From Lithobates sylvaticus (lineage: Eukaryota; Chordata; Amphibia; Anura; Ranidae), in NCBI GenBank assembly GCA_028564925.1, contig CM053028.1:361885302-361949301 (forward strand): a stretch of DNA of 64,000 nucleotides, read 5' to 3'. A model generated the notes under the pieces. The model was given only the letters and a program-made list of their open reading frames with translations, was not told where the DNA came from and did no database searches. The number at the start of each line of letters is the position of its first letter. Position 1 is the first letter of the stretch. The translations under genes and the position numbers were made by a program. Below are positions 1 through 12,455 of this stretch, in pieces.

Positions 1-1566
1 CTAACTGGCTTAAAAGAAAAAAAACACAAGTCAGGTCTCTAAATAAAAATATACCAACATTCATCTCACTTATGCAGTTCTTGCATATCTAATATGAAAT
101 GTCAAAAGATCTAGCAACCAAAAAAGCACAAATAAAGGCTACACAAAGAGCATCAGATATACTTGCTAGCTACGGCAAAGTATTATTTAGCAAGCACAGA
201 ATGGACTATAAACACATTTATCGTGTTAAAAAGCAGATTTAGAAGGAAAAAAACAAAACCGAGGGCTGGAACTATTGGGCTTGGTGCATGGATTTGATAA
301 CCCCTAGTTATAGGACACCATTGCTATCCATTTACTAAGCCCCTTTGTGTTCGCATAATACCAACACGGACATTATATTACAGAAAAAATGATTTGCTCG
401 AGTAAGTTGAATAATGACAAGCAGCAAACATGGATTTGTACTACAGAACACAGCTCATTAGACCATATCTGTCCGACATACAAAAGGTGAATTATTGTCT
501 AATAAAAAGGCCACTGATGCAGTTAGCCCTCAGCCATAAAAATATACTCTCAACAGAGGGTAGTGATCAGAGGGCACAACTAGTAGCCTTGATGTTATCA
601 CATATATAGACATAACACTGCAAATTTGCTGGGCTTCTTAGCAATCTCTACAGTAAAGAAAATAAAATAACCCTGAGGGATACTTCTATTTTTCTTAGAT
701 AATACAAGAACATATTTTTCATTAATATATATTAAAGACATTTTTTGCAAAAGCTAGATTCTTTTATACATTTGTGCACTCATTTTTTTTTTTATCTGCA
801 AGATATACATACATATTTAGCTCCACAACACACATAGAAAAGACAGGGAAAATATTTTATAGCTGCTTCGTTCCTGAACTGTTCAGCGTGAGGATTGCAG
901 AAAGAAAAAAATGTTCAGGCAGGTTTACTAGTCTTTACAATTTGTGTGCAGCTCCTTTACAATTGGAGAAGCCTGCAACAACATGATAGCGTTGAAGGCC
1001 ACTATCTAAAGCCCTTGTAAATAAAGAGAAAGAGCTGCCATTTCCTGTTTAAAAAGAAAGTCTTAAAATAAATCCCTTGTGGTGAGGCAGCAAAAATAAA
1101 AAAAATAAATTAAAAAAAAAAAACATTCACCAGGAATGGAAATCCCCCAGGCACATAGAGGGTTAAGAAATTTTTATGAGAAATTCTGCCCAATACTGAA
1201 TATAGATTTGAGTTTAAATGTTTTGGAACATGGAATACAATACGAGTGATGAAATGTAATAAACCAAATCCCTCCCACAGCATCAAACTTTAACAGTGGT
1301 GTAAATATTATATCAACTATGTATTCCTTAGTTTGGAACAACCACCTGCAACTCTCCAGCCACAGCAAAAATTATTTAAATGCAGCCCACAAGTTGGCAG
1401 CTGCCTGATCTACTAATGCTCTCATGTCTATTTAGCAGATTAAAGCCTACCACCCAAGAGTTCCTAGGGGTAACACCCCAAGAAACTCACAGCGCACTTG
1501 ACTGCTTTCCTTAATTGCATCCCTCTTTATAGTGACGAAATAGGTAGGCTGGCAGTGATGACCTTG
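1..1566. other. AT-rich DNA, nothing recognised
   Basis: Low-complexity A/T tracts and short unconvincing reading frames only. I see no exon-like segment, RNA gene or named repeat. Confidence 0.5.
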
Positions 1567-1570
1567 CATA

Positions 1571-1930
1571 TTAAGGCCTCATGCACACTGGATGTTTTGG
1601 CAGCTGCTTCTTGGGGCGTCAGGTGTGTTTTTTTTCCATGCCTCTAAACGCTCCTCCATGTTAGCCTATGTGTCCATTCGCACATAGGGTTTTAGCAGCG
1701 TTTAGTGGCAGGAGCTTTTAGAGGCAAGAAAAAAAAAATACTGCCAGTGCATCTAGGAGCAGCAGAATTTTGGCAGAAAAAAAAATAAAAAATGACTGAT
1801 GCAGCTAAATGTGCCTAAATGCTAGGTGCATTTAGCGTTTGAGCATTAAATGAACTCCCAAGCTCTTGACACCTGTAAATGTGCACAAAAGCTTGTAAGA
1901 GCTTTAGACATGTTTACAAGCGTCAGTCAT
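1571..1930. repeat. MITE-like repeat fragment (GCCTCATGCACACTGGA end)
   Basis: Starts with GGCCTCATGCACACTGGA, which matches the terminus GGCTTATGCACACTGCA of the element at 30875-31711. Poly-A tracts and short inverted words (TTTAGCAGCG, CTGCTAAA-like) follow. The far end is not recognisable, so this is a partial copy. Confidence 0.4.
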
Positions 1931-2263
1931 CAGATGGTACATCCAACAGTATTCTGATGTCTATTGACAGCCTCAAGCTGGCCATACACTGGTAAACAGT
2001 CTACCATCCACACTATACAGTGCTGATGGACAAATGTCCCAACTGCAGTTGTAATCGCGAAACTATAATACTACATTAGACGTCTGCATTGTGCGTATGT
2101 TGTTGATCACAAACAGCAAATCATAGCATAAAAGGAATTCATTCGATAAGAGATTAGCTTCATTAACTGTAATACCATCGGGGTTGTTGGTCTGTCGAAA
2201 TGAAAAGACCACTGTGGAAGTGTATCTATAATCATGGTTTGTGCAATTTATAAATGGCATTTT

Positions 2264-2600
2264 AAAGGGGATATTCAGTCTCTGCTGACTTTTAATAAAA
2301 GGACACTTACCTGTCCAGGGATCCAGCGCGGTCATCATCTGAGACAGTTCTTTGGGGGTCACCAGGTATTGTGAAAAGATGGCAGTGACACTTTGCAGCT
2401 TCACTACACATGTGCGAGCTGCGCTGTGCTTTGGGTGTGGAACTGCAGTATCCTGGGACCTGTGACATGTCCCAGGAGGTTGCAGGCAGTTGGGGGGGGG
2501 GGGATTTCTGATGTAATTGCCTAGGCTAAGACGATGAAAGTGGGAGCAAAGTACCTACTAGAAATAGGGGAAGAGGATTAGGAAACGCAAAATTAGAGTG
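2264..2600 (-). repeat. TTAA-type MITE fragment, related to 2615-3077
   Basis: TTTTAAAGGGGATATTCAG followed by GCTGACTTTTAA and ACTTACCTGTCCAGGG matches, in opposite orientation, the right end of the neighbouring element at 2615-3077. Its own far end is not clear. Contains a 12-G run near 2490. Confidence 0.45.
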
Positions 2601-2614
2601 GCATTCTGTTTTAA

Positions 2615-3077
2615 AGCGTGGTTCCACCCTAAAGTAGAACTTCCGCTCATCGGAACCCTCCGGTGTCACATTTGGCACCTTTCAGTGGGGAGGGGGGTGC
2701 AGATACCTGTCTATGACAGGTATTTGCACCCACTTCAGGGCATAGACTCCCACGGGAGTCTATGCCTCTTCCTGTCCTGCCGCGCTGTCTGCTGGGACAC
2801 ACACGGGTCCCAGAGACAGCGCGGAGCATTCCTATTGCATTGCGCGACTCACGCGTGCGCAATAGGGAACCGGGAAGTGAAGCCGCAAGGCTTCATCTCC
2901 TGATTCTCATACCCAAGATGGCGGCGGCAGCATCCGAGGACCGAGGGATGGTTCGGCCACGGGTGCCGAAGTCGCTGGACCCTGTGACAGGTGAGTGTCA
3001 TTATTTTAAAAGTCAGCAGCTGCAGTATTTGTAGCTGCTGATTTTTAAAAAAATATTTTTTACGCCGGACTCCCTCT
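2615..3077 (+). mobile_element. TTAA-flanked MITE
   Basis: Flanked by TTAA at 2611-2614 and 3078-3081. The ends are AGCGTGGTTCCACCC and, in reverse complement, AGAGGGAGTCCGGCG, so the terminal repeats are weak. The GC-rich interior holds short hairpins (TACCTGTCTATGACAGGTA; GCATAGACTCCCACGGGAGT). It has no coding capacity; open frames in it are chance. Confidence 0.55.
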
Positions 3078-3081
3078 TTAA

Positions 3082-3528
3082 GTACTCTCGTGTGGAAACA
3101 TTTTACGATAATTCACACCCCCCCCCCCCCATACTAGCAGGGGTGATTCGATTTGAGGATTTTACAAGTGGAGTCAAAATTAATTATTTGAAAGTCATTT
3201 ACAAACCCGAATTAAATAAGCAGCTTTCCTTTGCACACTTTTCTGTGAACAGACTGTATATTCTATATAAAAGTTACTTTGTCTACCTATTCTTTTATTT
3301 AATAACATCCAGTAGTTTAGCCTTTGTTAAGATCATAGGTTTTAATGTATACCTATGATAATTCATGTGTATAGGTCATTATGGGAAAAAAAACATTTGG
3401 GGAATTCTATTTTTATTTGATGGTATTGTGTAAAAAATATTTTTGTGATGTAGTGCAATTTATGGTCTGAAGGTTATTGTTATCACCTTCCCCCAGAGGG
3501 ATGACAGGTGAGCAGTTACCTCTACATA
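3082..3528. other. Non-coding stretch with C-run
   Basis: A run of about a dozen C near 3117-3130, then AT-rich sequence. Nothing else recognised. Confidence 0.5.
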
Positions 3529-3530
3529 TA

Positions 3531-5020
3531 CAGTTGTGCTCATAAGTTTACATACCCTGGCAGAATTTATGATTTCTTGGCCATTTTTCAGAGAATATGA
3601 GTGATAACACAAAAACATGTCTTTCACTCATGGTTAGTGTTTGGCTGAAGCCATTTATTATCAGTCAACTGTGTTTACTCTTTAAATCATAATGGCAACA
3701 GAAACTACCCAAATGACCCTGATCAAAAGTTTACATTGAGGCCTGATAACAGGCACACAAGTTGACACAAAGGGGTTTGAATGGCTATTAAAGGTAACCA
3801 TCCTCACCTGTGATCTGTTTGCTTGTAATTAGAGTGTGTAAGTATAAAAGGTCAATGCGTTTCTGGACTCCTTACAGACTCTTGCATGTTTCATCCACTG
3901 CTGCACTGACGTTTCTGGATTCTGAGTCATGGGGAAAGCAAAAGAATTGTCAAAGGATCTGCAGGAAAAGGTAGTTGAACTGTGTAAAACAGGAAAGGGA
4001 TATAAAAAGATCTCCAGGGAATTGAGAATGGCAATCAGCAGTGTTCAAACTAATCAAGAAGTGGAAAATAAGGGGTTCTGTTGAAACCAAACTACGGTCA
4101 ACTAGACCAACTAAAATTTTAGCCACAATTGCCAGGAAAGATGTTCGGGATGCAAAGAAAAACCCACAAATAACTTCAGGTGAAATACAGGACTCTCTAA
4201 AAACATGTGGGGTGGCTGTTTTTAAGATGCACAATAAGGAGGCACTTGAAGAAAGATGGGCTCCATGGTCAAGTTTTTTTTTTTACTACGCAAATGCCAC
4301 AAAGTATCCCGCTTACAATACGCCAAACAGCACAGAGACAAGCTTCAAACCTTCTGGCACAAAGTCATTTGGAGATACCAAAATTAAGCTTTTTGGCCAC
4401 AACCATAAATTCTACATTTGGAGAGGAGTCAAAAAGGCCTATGATGAAAGGCACGGAGGTGGATCGCTGATGTTTTGGGGATGTGTGAGCTACAAAAGGC
4501 ACAAGAAATTTGGTCAAAATTGATGGCAAGATGAATTCAATATGTTCTCAAAAAATACTGGAGGAACATTTGCATTCATCAGCCAAGAAGCTGTGCATGG
4601 AACGTACTTGGACATTCCAACATGACAATGATCCAAAACACAAAGCCAAGTCAACCTGTCATTGGCTACAGCAGAATAAAGTGAAGGTTCTGAAGTGGCC
4701 ATCTCAGTCTCCTGACCTCAATATCACTCTGGGGAGATCTCAAACGTGTTCATGCAAGACTGCGCAAGAATTTACAGGAACTGGAGGCTTTTTGCCAAGA
4801 GGAATGGGCAGCTTTACCATCTGAGATAATAAAGAGCCTTATCCACAAATACCACAAAATTAAGAACTATGGTATGTAAACTTGATCATGGTCATTTGGG
4901 TGGTTTCTGTTGCCATTATGATTTAAAAAGAGTAAACACAGTTGATTGATAATAAATGGCTTCAGCCAAACACTAACCATGAGTGAAAGAAAAGTTTTTG
5001 CATCATCATTCATGCAGAGG
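3531..5020 (+). mobile_element. Tc1-like DNA transposon with long inverted repeats
   Basis: Left end CAGTTGTGCTCATAAGTTTA after TA. The inner part of the left repeat (CACTCATGGTTAGTGTTTGG; GTTTCTGTTGCCATTATG) recurs inverted at 4895-5010, giving terminal repeats of roughly 200 bp of the IR/DR type. The right repeat loses its outer end near 5020. Between them lies a decayed transposase. Length and layout fit Tc1 elements of fish and frogs. Confidence 0.85.
3929..4825 (+). pseudogene. Tc1-like transposase remnant
   Basis: The start MGKAKELSKDLQEKVVELC is typical of Tc1 transposase N-termini. After about 38 codons the frame shifts to KLIKKWKIRGSVETKLRS (second helix-turn-helix), then TSGEIQDSLKTCGVAV. 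A stretch including the first catalytic Asp region is scrambled or lost. A later frame has WTFQHDNDPKHKAKST (second Asp). The third acidic position, normally in PDLNPIE, reads PDLNITL. At least three frame breaks: non-functional. Confidence 0.85.
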
Positions 5021-6387
5021 TTTTTTTTTTGTGCTCATTGTGTCATTAATTTAGGTAGGTTATTTGAAATGTATAATGGCAGTCTTTGTTTAGTGAGGCG
5101 GCCATCAGTGGCCAAGATGTGGACTTTGTCTTTCCCATAATGGTTTATTTGCTTGACTCATGCATGCATGCTTTGTGCGCACTGGGATGCACATTACTTA
5201 ATTTCATCGTTGTGCCTACCGTGTGAAGTGCAGGCAGCATTGTCAGGGAAGGTATTTGCCCACCACCTCCTTCTGTCTTTCCCTGGTAAGGGCGAGGGGT
5301 GAGAGGGAAGTAAGGGGTATTTAGAGAGGCAATGGACATATATGTCTTGTATGTGTACACTTCTTCATATTTTTTTGCACCACAAAGCTCCAGAGGAAGC
5401 GACCAAGTCGCAAACCAAGTAGAGCCACAAGTATCTGGAATGAGGGACCCCAATATATGTTATCATTCAGTTTACCGTTACTACATTTTGATCTACAGAT
5501 GTTGATTGTTAATCATGGGGCACCCATTGATTCCATTATGTACTGTAGTAGTGGATTATTTTATTGCATTTATTATATCAGTTTTTGCTGCGTCAAATGT
5601 TTGTATCCAACATTGTAATAAAGAACAGCACACTTTGTTTTAATAAAATAAAGATGATATCATTTTAACTATCTGTGGTCAAAAAAAAAAACAAAAAAAA
5701 AAAAACACAGTATCATATGCAATTCTTTTAAACTTTTGTACGATGTGACAAATACATTTGGAAATATTTTTATTCCTGGGTTTTAAATTTATATCCCTGG
5801 ATGTCATCCTAGAAAGTCAGTTTTTTACCTTATTGTATAATAATAATAATACTACATTAGATGTGTGCATTGTACGTATACTGTTAATCACAAACCGCAA
5901 GTCTCAGCATAAATTTAATCCATCAGCTAATAAAACTAGGATTTATTTCCCAAATAATAACAAGCTAGTGTAGCTTGTATTATGGTTGAGTCTATATCAA
6001 GTTTCTATTTTATTATTAAACAGCTACAGCTTGGTGGGAGGCATTACATTTACAGAGCGTGGAATCTATTAGGTTTTAGAAGGATTTAGTTACTTAAGGA
6101 ACACAAAGCTTTTTTTAAAATGTATTTATATACCTGGATGCCATCCTAGAAAGTCCCTGGTGTTTAACTTGTTTGAGTAATAATAATAATAATCATCATC
6201 ATCATCATGATAAAAAACCCTCCTACTACCAGCATGCTTCAGTTTTATTGCAAAGCAGTACCAAGATCATGATCCTAAAAAAAAAAAAAAAAAAAAAAAG
6301 AAGAATAATTGGGATCTGTATAAAAGAAGGACACAGGAAGTCATTAACTGAGGGGTTGACGACATAGCAAGCAAAACGCTAACAGGC
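5021..6387. other. Non-coding stretch with local duplications
   Basis: No gene. Holds a 30-bp segment duplicated at about 5790 and 6118, a segment shared with 2066-2150, and simple repeats (TAA/ATC)n at 6177-6210 and poly-A at 6278-6299. Confidence 0.5.
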
Positions 6388-6602
6388 AAATGAAAAACAA
6401 TAAAACTGGGGACTGTCTGCAGCTCGAAGAGCTGCTTGAAGGACCTCACGCCCAAAACTGGCATTAGAGGAGGCTTGAACATCCACATGGTAAAACTTGA
6501 AAACATATGAACTGGGGACAGCCTTGCAGATATGGAAAACAGTAGCCCGATGCCAAAGATCAAATAGAATATGCTTTGCCAGGAAAGGGTGGAACCCTAC
6601 CC
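6388..6602 (-). mobile_element. DIRS retroelement fossil, tyrosine-recombinase end
   Basis: Minus-strand translation holds KFYHVDVQASSNASFGREV followed by LQAAL, the C-terminal signature shared with the DIRS recombinases at 38542 and 46590 (FGRKVLQAVV, FGHSVLQAAV). Short, old and broken. It ends where the TTAA element at 6607 begins. Confidence 0.65.
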
Positions 6603-6606
6603 TTAA

Positions 6607-7450
6607 CCACTTCCAGACTGCCTTCCGCACATTTACTGTGGAAAGGCAGGCCGGCTGCATTAAATTTCATACCTGTACGTCACTTCGTGCATAAGCCCCT
6701 TTGAGTCCCCCCTAGAGTCCACCGGCCACCCGCGATCGTTTCCCAGAGAGGCAGAATGGTAATGTAAACAAGGCAGATCGTCGTTCTGACAGAGGAGAAC
6801 ATGGAGATCTTGTGTTCCTGCTAAGCAGGAACACAGATTTCTGTGTTCTCCCAGTCAGAGCAATACCCACACAGTAAGCACCCCCTAGGGACTACCTTAA
6901 AGAGGAAGTAAAGCCTCCTTTAAAAAAAAAAAAAAAACGGAACCTGCAAGGCAAAGGCATAATGAGCTAGTATGCATAGCATACTAGCTCATTATGAATA
7001 ACTTTCCTGAGAACGAAGCCCCCGAAGCGACCCTCGTCCACGTCCTCCTCCGCCGCCATCAATCCCGGAGTGACTTCCGGGTCTCGCTGCTCCAGCGCTG
7101 TCATTCGCTGGAGTCGCATTGACGTCACTCCCGCACATGCGCACAAGAGCGGCATATCGCCGTGATCTCCGGCATGCTCAATGCGCCTGCGCGCCGCTGT
7201 CTACGGCGCATGCGCCGTAGACAGCGGTGCCTGTTTTTTTCTAAATATCTCCTAAACCGTGTAGGTTTAGGAGATATTTATTGGACCTACAGGTAAGCCT
7301 TAATCTAGGCTTACCTGTAGGTCAAAGTGGTTTGTAAGGGTTTACAACCACTTTAACCATTTGATCACTCCTGGTGTTATGTTACTTTACCAAACATTGT
7401 CTATGCAGTTTAGGGGCGCCTGTAGATAAAAATAAACTGTGCTTTGACCA
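6607..7450 (+). mobile_element. TTAA-flanked CCACTT element, left part, split by another element
   Basis: Begins CCACTTCCAGACTGCC after TTAA (6603-6606), like the left ends of 15937 and 24010, with ACCTGTACGTCACTT nearby. It runs to 6896, is split by the 452-bp element at 6901-7352, then resumes with CCATTTGATCACTCCTGG, resembling the internal stretch after the TTAACCCC of its relatives. The right end is not recognised; 7450 is approximate. Confidence 0.6.
6901..7352 (+). mobile_element. TTAA-flanked MITE with stacked hairpins (copy A)
   Basis: TTAA at 6897-6900 and 7353-7356. Shares with 30958-31410 the ends (AGTGGTTGTAAA type) and the internal hairpins: GAGCTAGTATGC with its inverse, ATATCTCCTAAACC with its inverse, CCTACAGGTAAGCC with its inverse, and GCGCATGCGC. 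Orientation is opposite to copy B. No coding capacity. Confidence 0.75.
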
Positions 7451-9490
7451 AAGTTAATAACTGTCCTTGCTATAACTGTATGCCATTTAGGTACCTCTGA
7501 AAGCCTGACTGGAAAACTCTCAGAGTATGCATGGCATCCCATCTTGCCCTGTTGCAATGATGTTACTAATACACCGCCAGTCAATTCAAACACCTTTGCA
7601 TTCACTTATACCCCTGTCATATTAGCAATGTGCTGCGATGAAGGGAGTTTGTTTTTATTTACAGGTGCCCATACCTGGAAAGGCAGTGCTTTTTCTAAAG
7701 GTGAACTAGCCCTTTAAGACGAATATTCTTGAATGATGGTCTCAATTCCAAAAAATAAATCAGAGCACGCTGACGTGAGCACATAAGCAGAATAACTGCT
7801 ATACATTCTTAACTGAATAGCACAGAAATCCATGTAAAACCTCCAGCCACTGACAATGATATAGAGCATCAGACAGTTTAACTGGCTGGTGGCTTGGAGG
7901 CCACTAAAGCTGCAGGCAGATCAGAATTTGCAGGAGTAGGCATAGTAAAGTCAGCAAACATCCATGCATGACTGCAGTAAAAACCCTCTTAGATAGCAGT
8001 GGAGGTGGCCACTCCAGATTGAGCTAGTGAAGACTCTAAATGTGGCAACAGAGGCCATTAAAATTCCAGGCTGCAGATGGGCGCATCAGTAGACATGCTG
8101 CAAACAGCACTAGAGTTGTTAGTGAGATGTGAGTTGGGGGGCAACGGTTAGAGAGGGACTGTGTTTACAATCAGACAAGTTGCAGCTGAAAGGCAATGTG
8201 GCTTAAGGGTATGAGGAAAATCTTCAGGTATTCACAAACCCAACCGCTAACAGGTGTAAGGTCAGACAGCCGGAGATAATCAAGCCACTGTAGGTGGGCA
8301 GCAGGACTGTAACAAGGAACGGCGTTCCGTGTGGCTCTTTCAAGCCAGAAACTTCAGCAGAGAAGCTTCCTCAATGATGAATTGTGGTAAAGAGCATGAG
8401 CATGTGCATTTAACACTTTATCCTGGATGATGTCAGCACTCAAACCTTCAGCTTTTACCCTTTTCTGCATTAAAACCAACAAAAAGTGGAACATTTGCAG
8501 GTGGGTAATTTGTAGTGGGTAGGCACTGAGGCAATGCCAGCGGCTCCAAGACTGGAAAACATTCCATGGCTAACTTTTTACCAGAACAAGCTCTTGAGAA
8601 TGCCTAAAGGGGAACTGTGCCCAAAGGTCAATTCCAAGCAAGTCCCACAATCCAGTTTAGTGGGGTCCAGCACTCCAAAGCTAGGCTGAGGAAATGCTGA
8701 TCCATAGATCTGCCATGTAGAAACAAGTTCAATCAGTGATGTATGAAGAATCTTGATTGGAGAGTAAAAATGCTAGCAAAACAATTGCAGGCACAGAACA
8801 GAAAGAAAAAAATAAATAAAAATAAAAAGACACCCATCCTCCTAAGACATTAGCATAAACTGAAGCATGCTGATAGGAGGGTTATCCAGGGCTGACCTAG
8901 ATTTTTTTTTTTTGCCAGTGTCTAATCCTCTTGTAAGTAGCAGTATGACCCAACAGGTAATGCCTTCCTATTGCTCTATATTGACACAAAAGTAATGGCA
9001 TCTGTTGTGCAGTGGAATCAATAAATGACCTAGTCTTCCTTGCTCTAAAAAATACAAGCCCTACAATAGACATGAAACTGTTCTACACAATGTGATTGTA
9101 TGTTACTCATTACAATTCTGCCAAAATGTTAGTGCAAAAAAGTTAGGTGTCTGGCAGCAATTCATAATGTTCTATATAAATATATGCAGAATATGTAATC
9201 ATGCTGTTATAGTATAGGTATGGAATCCCTTCCAGAGACCCAGAACGCACACTTGGATATTTGGTGGCATGTATGCCATTCCTAATTTTTTCACAATAGC
9301 TGGAGAGCCACAGGTTGCTGAGCACTGTCTGCTAATGTGCAGTGAACACTAAAGGCTTGGCTTCAGTGAGCAGAGCAGATTGTGGGAAAGAATGAATGCT
9401 TAGTCGCAACCGACTTTTCTGTGCACAATAGCAACCATTTGCTAGGTAGTTCGCTGAGCATTGTCACTACACAAGAACTTAAAATAACAC

Positions 9491-9552
9491 CAACAATTCA
9501 ATGCATACCATCAGTTAGGGGCCATTCAATGCATACCATCAGTTAGGGCCAC
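9491..9552 (+). repeat. Two-copy tandem repeat (about 30 bp)
   Basis: ATTCAATGCATACCATCAGT followed by TAGGG(G)CC occurs twice back to back. A second small duplication, TTCTACAAAATAAACC twice, lies at 9712-9745. Confidence 0.8.
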
Positions 9553-11335
9553 AATTCACAGAATTTGCTATTAAACACCTGCTAAAATAAACAACACTAT
9601 GTACAATCCAGTAATCCAATGGCTGGTACAGCAGCATCAGCAAAAAAGAAAATAAAGACTTATCAATACCTCTCAGCTCTGGCAAATGCCGGTAATCTCA
9701 ATGGGTGCCATTTTCTACAAAATAAACCATTTCTACAAAATAAACCTAACAGAAAATAATGTAAATATCCTTTATTTGCTTCTTAAAAAATGCATATAAT
9801 GGATTTACCTCAAAGTGAGGTAAATCTCTCATGTTAAAAATATAGAGATTAATAAAACTTTGGAATAACTGTGCTGAATGGTTCTTAGAGTATTATCCAG
9901 AACATGGAAATACATTGCTTTGCTGTATCAGCCATAAAGAAGGCCTGTAACAAACTAAAGCCACCATGGATTCCGATCATGAAAGCAAACCAAAAAAAAC
10001 CCACAAATTTACTGAATTTAAATTTTTTGAGTGCTGAGGGAGGCATAGTGTTAACGTGTAATCCAGGATAAGCCTAACTGCCCCCAAAACCTGTGTAAGA
10101 AAGATCTGTATACTTGTTTTTAAGTTGCACAGGTCTGTGGAGAGGAGTGCCAAGACAATGGTTGGTAATGCCTGGGAGCATGACATCATTCATGGGCTTT
10201 AATGACCCATCTGCTGTCAGCACTCCCTCCTATCTCCTGCAGCAGTGCTGGCTGACACAGGGGAGGAGGATCACTGAAGTGGCTTGAAAATAGGTAAATA
10301 TACACATGGTTCTTGCACAAATTATTAAGCACTGGTATTAGGAAGGGGGAGGTGAAAGTTTGGGTTATCCCAGAATTCCACTTTATTACAAAAAGAATTA
10401 AGAAAATTAAATTTGGCTGCCCCTTTATATACACGACTATGTGGATCTGAATGGAGAAATATGTTGCAAGATATGAAGATGTTAAGCCTACTATAACATA
10501 ATAAATATATTTTACAAGGATTAAGTATGACTTATGGCATTCATGACTGTACACAGACGTATACATGACATTCTGATGAACTTGAGGAAAACATGTCATG
10601 AGGGAAACCCATATGCTTCCATCACTGACCTCCAAATAATATTAGTTCACTTGCTTTCCCACGGCTCCTCTGTCTACATGACTTCCAATGTATTCCAGAA
10701 CAAGCGTGCAGTCAGCAAAGCCAAAAACGATTGATTTATATATTTGATCAGAATTAACTTTCAAATATAAGATTGTGAAGTCAGAGGACCAGCATGAAAG
10801 CCAGGTAGCTAACATTTTTATAGGAAGGTTAACAATTGCAGGTTTTAGGTATTTCTCACATGAAAGGTTTCTAGCCACATTATTGTGAATGGCCAACAGA
10901 TCTACCGACAGCATTTTATGTACAGCATGGGAAATTGTCATATTTACATAAGATAGTTGTGACACCAAGATTACCATTGTGGCACAAGAAAGTTTTTGGA
11001 ATGCCACACTTCCCAACCTCCATGACCCTAGAATGTAGTTTGTTTGGATATGCACATAAATATAACCCTATAGTGCCTGGAGGATGCACACAAATTATTT
11101 CCCCAGACAGTATCAGAAACCGACGCAGCAGAATTCACAGCTCTAAGGTCTGAAATGCATAGATATAGCAAAATAAAAATATTTTTTAACTTTTGGTGAC
11201 ATTGACATAAGGATCATTCATTTTCTGAATAATTTACAAATATCATGCAGGCTTCAGAAAATGTTTTTTGACGCAAGCACTGGATGGAGTTTGGGGTTAA
11301 AAAAAACAATGAAAAAAAATGTGTGTAATATATAT

Positions 11336-11365
11336 ACGTGTGTGTGTGTGTGTGTGTACACACAC

Positions 11366-11444
<79 letters not shown>

Positions 11445-11486
11445 CATATACATATATACATATACATACACCACACACACACACCT
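11336..11486 (+). repeat. Compound microsatellite (TG)n(CA)n(TA)n(CA)n
   Basis: Alternating TG, then CA/CATA, a TA run of about 60 bp, then CATA/CA. Long open frames of Tyr-Ile or His-Thr across it are artefacts of the repeat. Confidence 0.95.
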
Positions 11487-11759
11487 CCAAAAAAATAAAG
11501 CTTCAAAATCCAAAACGGATAAAAAAAATACATACAGGTTGTCATAGTGGATAGCACACATCACTGCCCTTCGCATTGTTATTCACCTAGGGCTCAGCGT
11601 ATCAGATTTAAAAGATATGTTCACACCTAGAGCCTTGTTTTCCATTTTGGTGCCACACACATAGGGCAGTCCAATCATTTAAATGAATGAATGAATAATT
11701 TGTATAGCGCTATAATGCGAACTGAAATCACCTCAAAGCGCTGTATTCATGCTTTGTTG

Positions 11760-12148
11760 TGCCCTAGGTGAGAAACACACCAAGGAGCCTGGAAAGTATT
11801 GCTCCAGCGGACAGCAGATTGTTGATGCCATGCAGGTCTCCTGCAGACTGTCAGTGTGAGCTGTCTGCCCTGTACATGGTACAGCCAGGCAGTTTCACAT
11901 TGACAGGCTGACTCAATGAACTACCACAGCGCTCAACAGCGCTATGGTAGTTCATTGAACACCACAAGCTGACAACCGCAAAGGATCTGGGTATGAATGA
12001 TGCTGTTTTCAAAAAGTGAAAGCTAGTACTGGGAGCTTCTACCCATACAGCTGTCACAGGGACAGAGGGCAGCAGGGAGTGGCTGCAGCAGTGGGAACAT
12101 GTTACATGTTCCACCATAAAAACATGTTCCCAAAGGTGAACTTATCCT
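11760..12148. repeat. TTAA-type MITE fragment (AAGGTGAACTT end)
   Basis: The right end CCCAAAGGTGAACTTATCC runs into TTAA at 12149-12152. The interior has a hairpin near 11915-11960 (AATGAACTACCACAGCGCT and its inverse), and GGAGCCTGGAAAGTATTGC resembles GGAGCCTGGGAAGCATTGC at 53336, so it is one family with the copy at 53247. The left end is uncertain. Confidence 0.5.
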
Positions 12149-12435
12149 TTAATCATCTTCTTCAGATTTATATGGCCTCAACACAAGCCATTCCCAAACC
12201 AACAAAGGTTAAAGCTGTAATGCACCTCCCTTCATTTTGCAGGTGCCTAGACCCCTATCAACATTATACACTTTCCAAAATTGTAACTATTCGCATGAAG
12301 AGGATATATCTGAAGTGTGGGAAACGTGTACTCCTGTACCCACCTGAACATATTTCTGGGCCACAGGAAACTAAAAGCAAATGAGTTAATTAGCATGACA
12401 ATTACACCTTATTACTCAATGGTCCAAAATGACTT

Positions 12436-12455
12436 GGGGGGGGGGGGGGGGGGGG
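12436..12455 (+). repeat. Poly-G tract (20 G)
   Basis: Uninterrupted run of 20 G, downstream of the ATP13A3 stop. Confidence 0.95.

Noticed and set aside
10186-10635. 149-codon minus frame downstream of ATP13A3
   Set aside because: No recognisable domain, hydrophobic by AT-rich composition, no splice or start context, includes repeat-like sequence.
11214-11576. Several overlapping frames of 69-120 codons on both strands
   Set aside because: They are Tyr-Ile/His-Thr/Cys-Val readings of a dinucleotide microsatellite.
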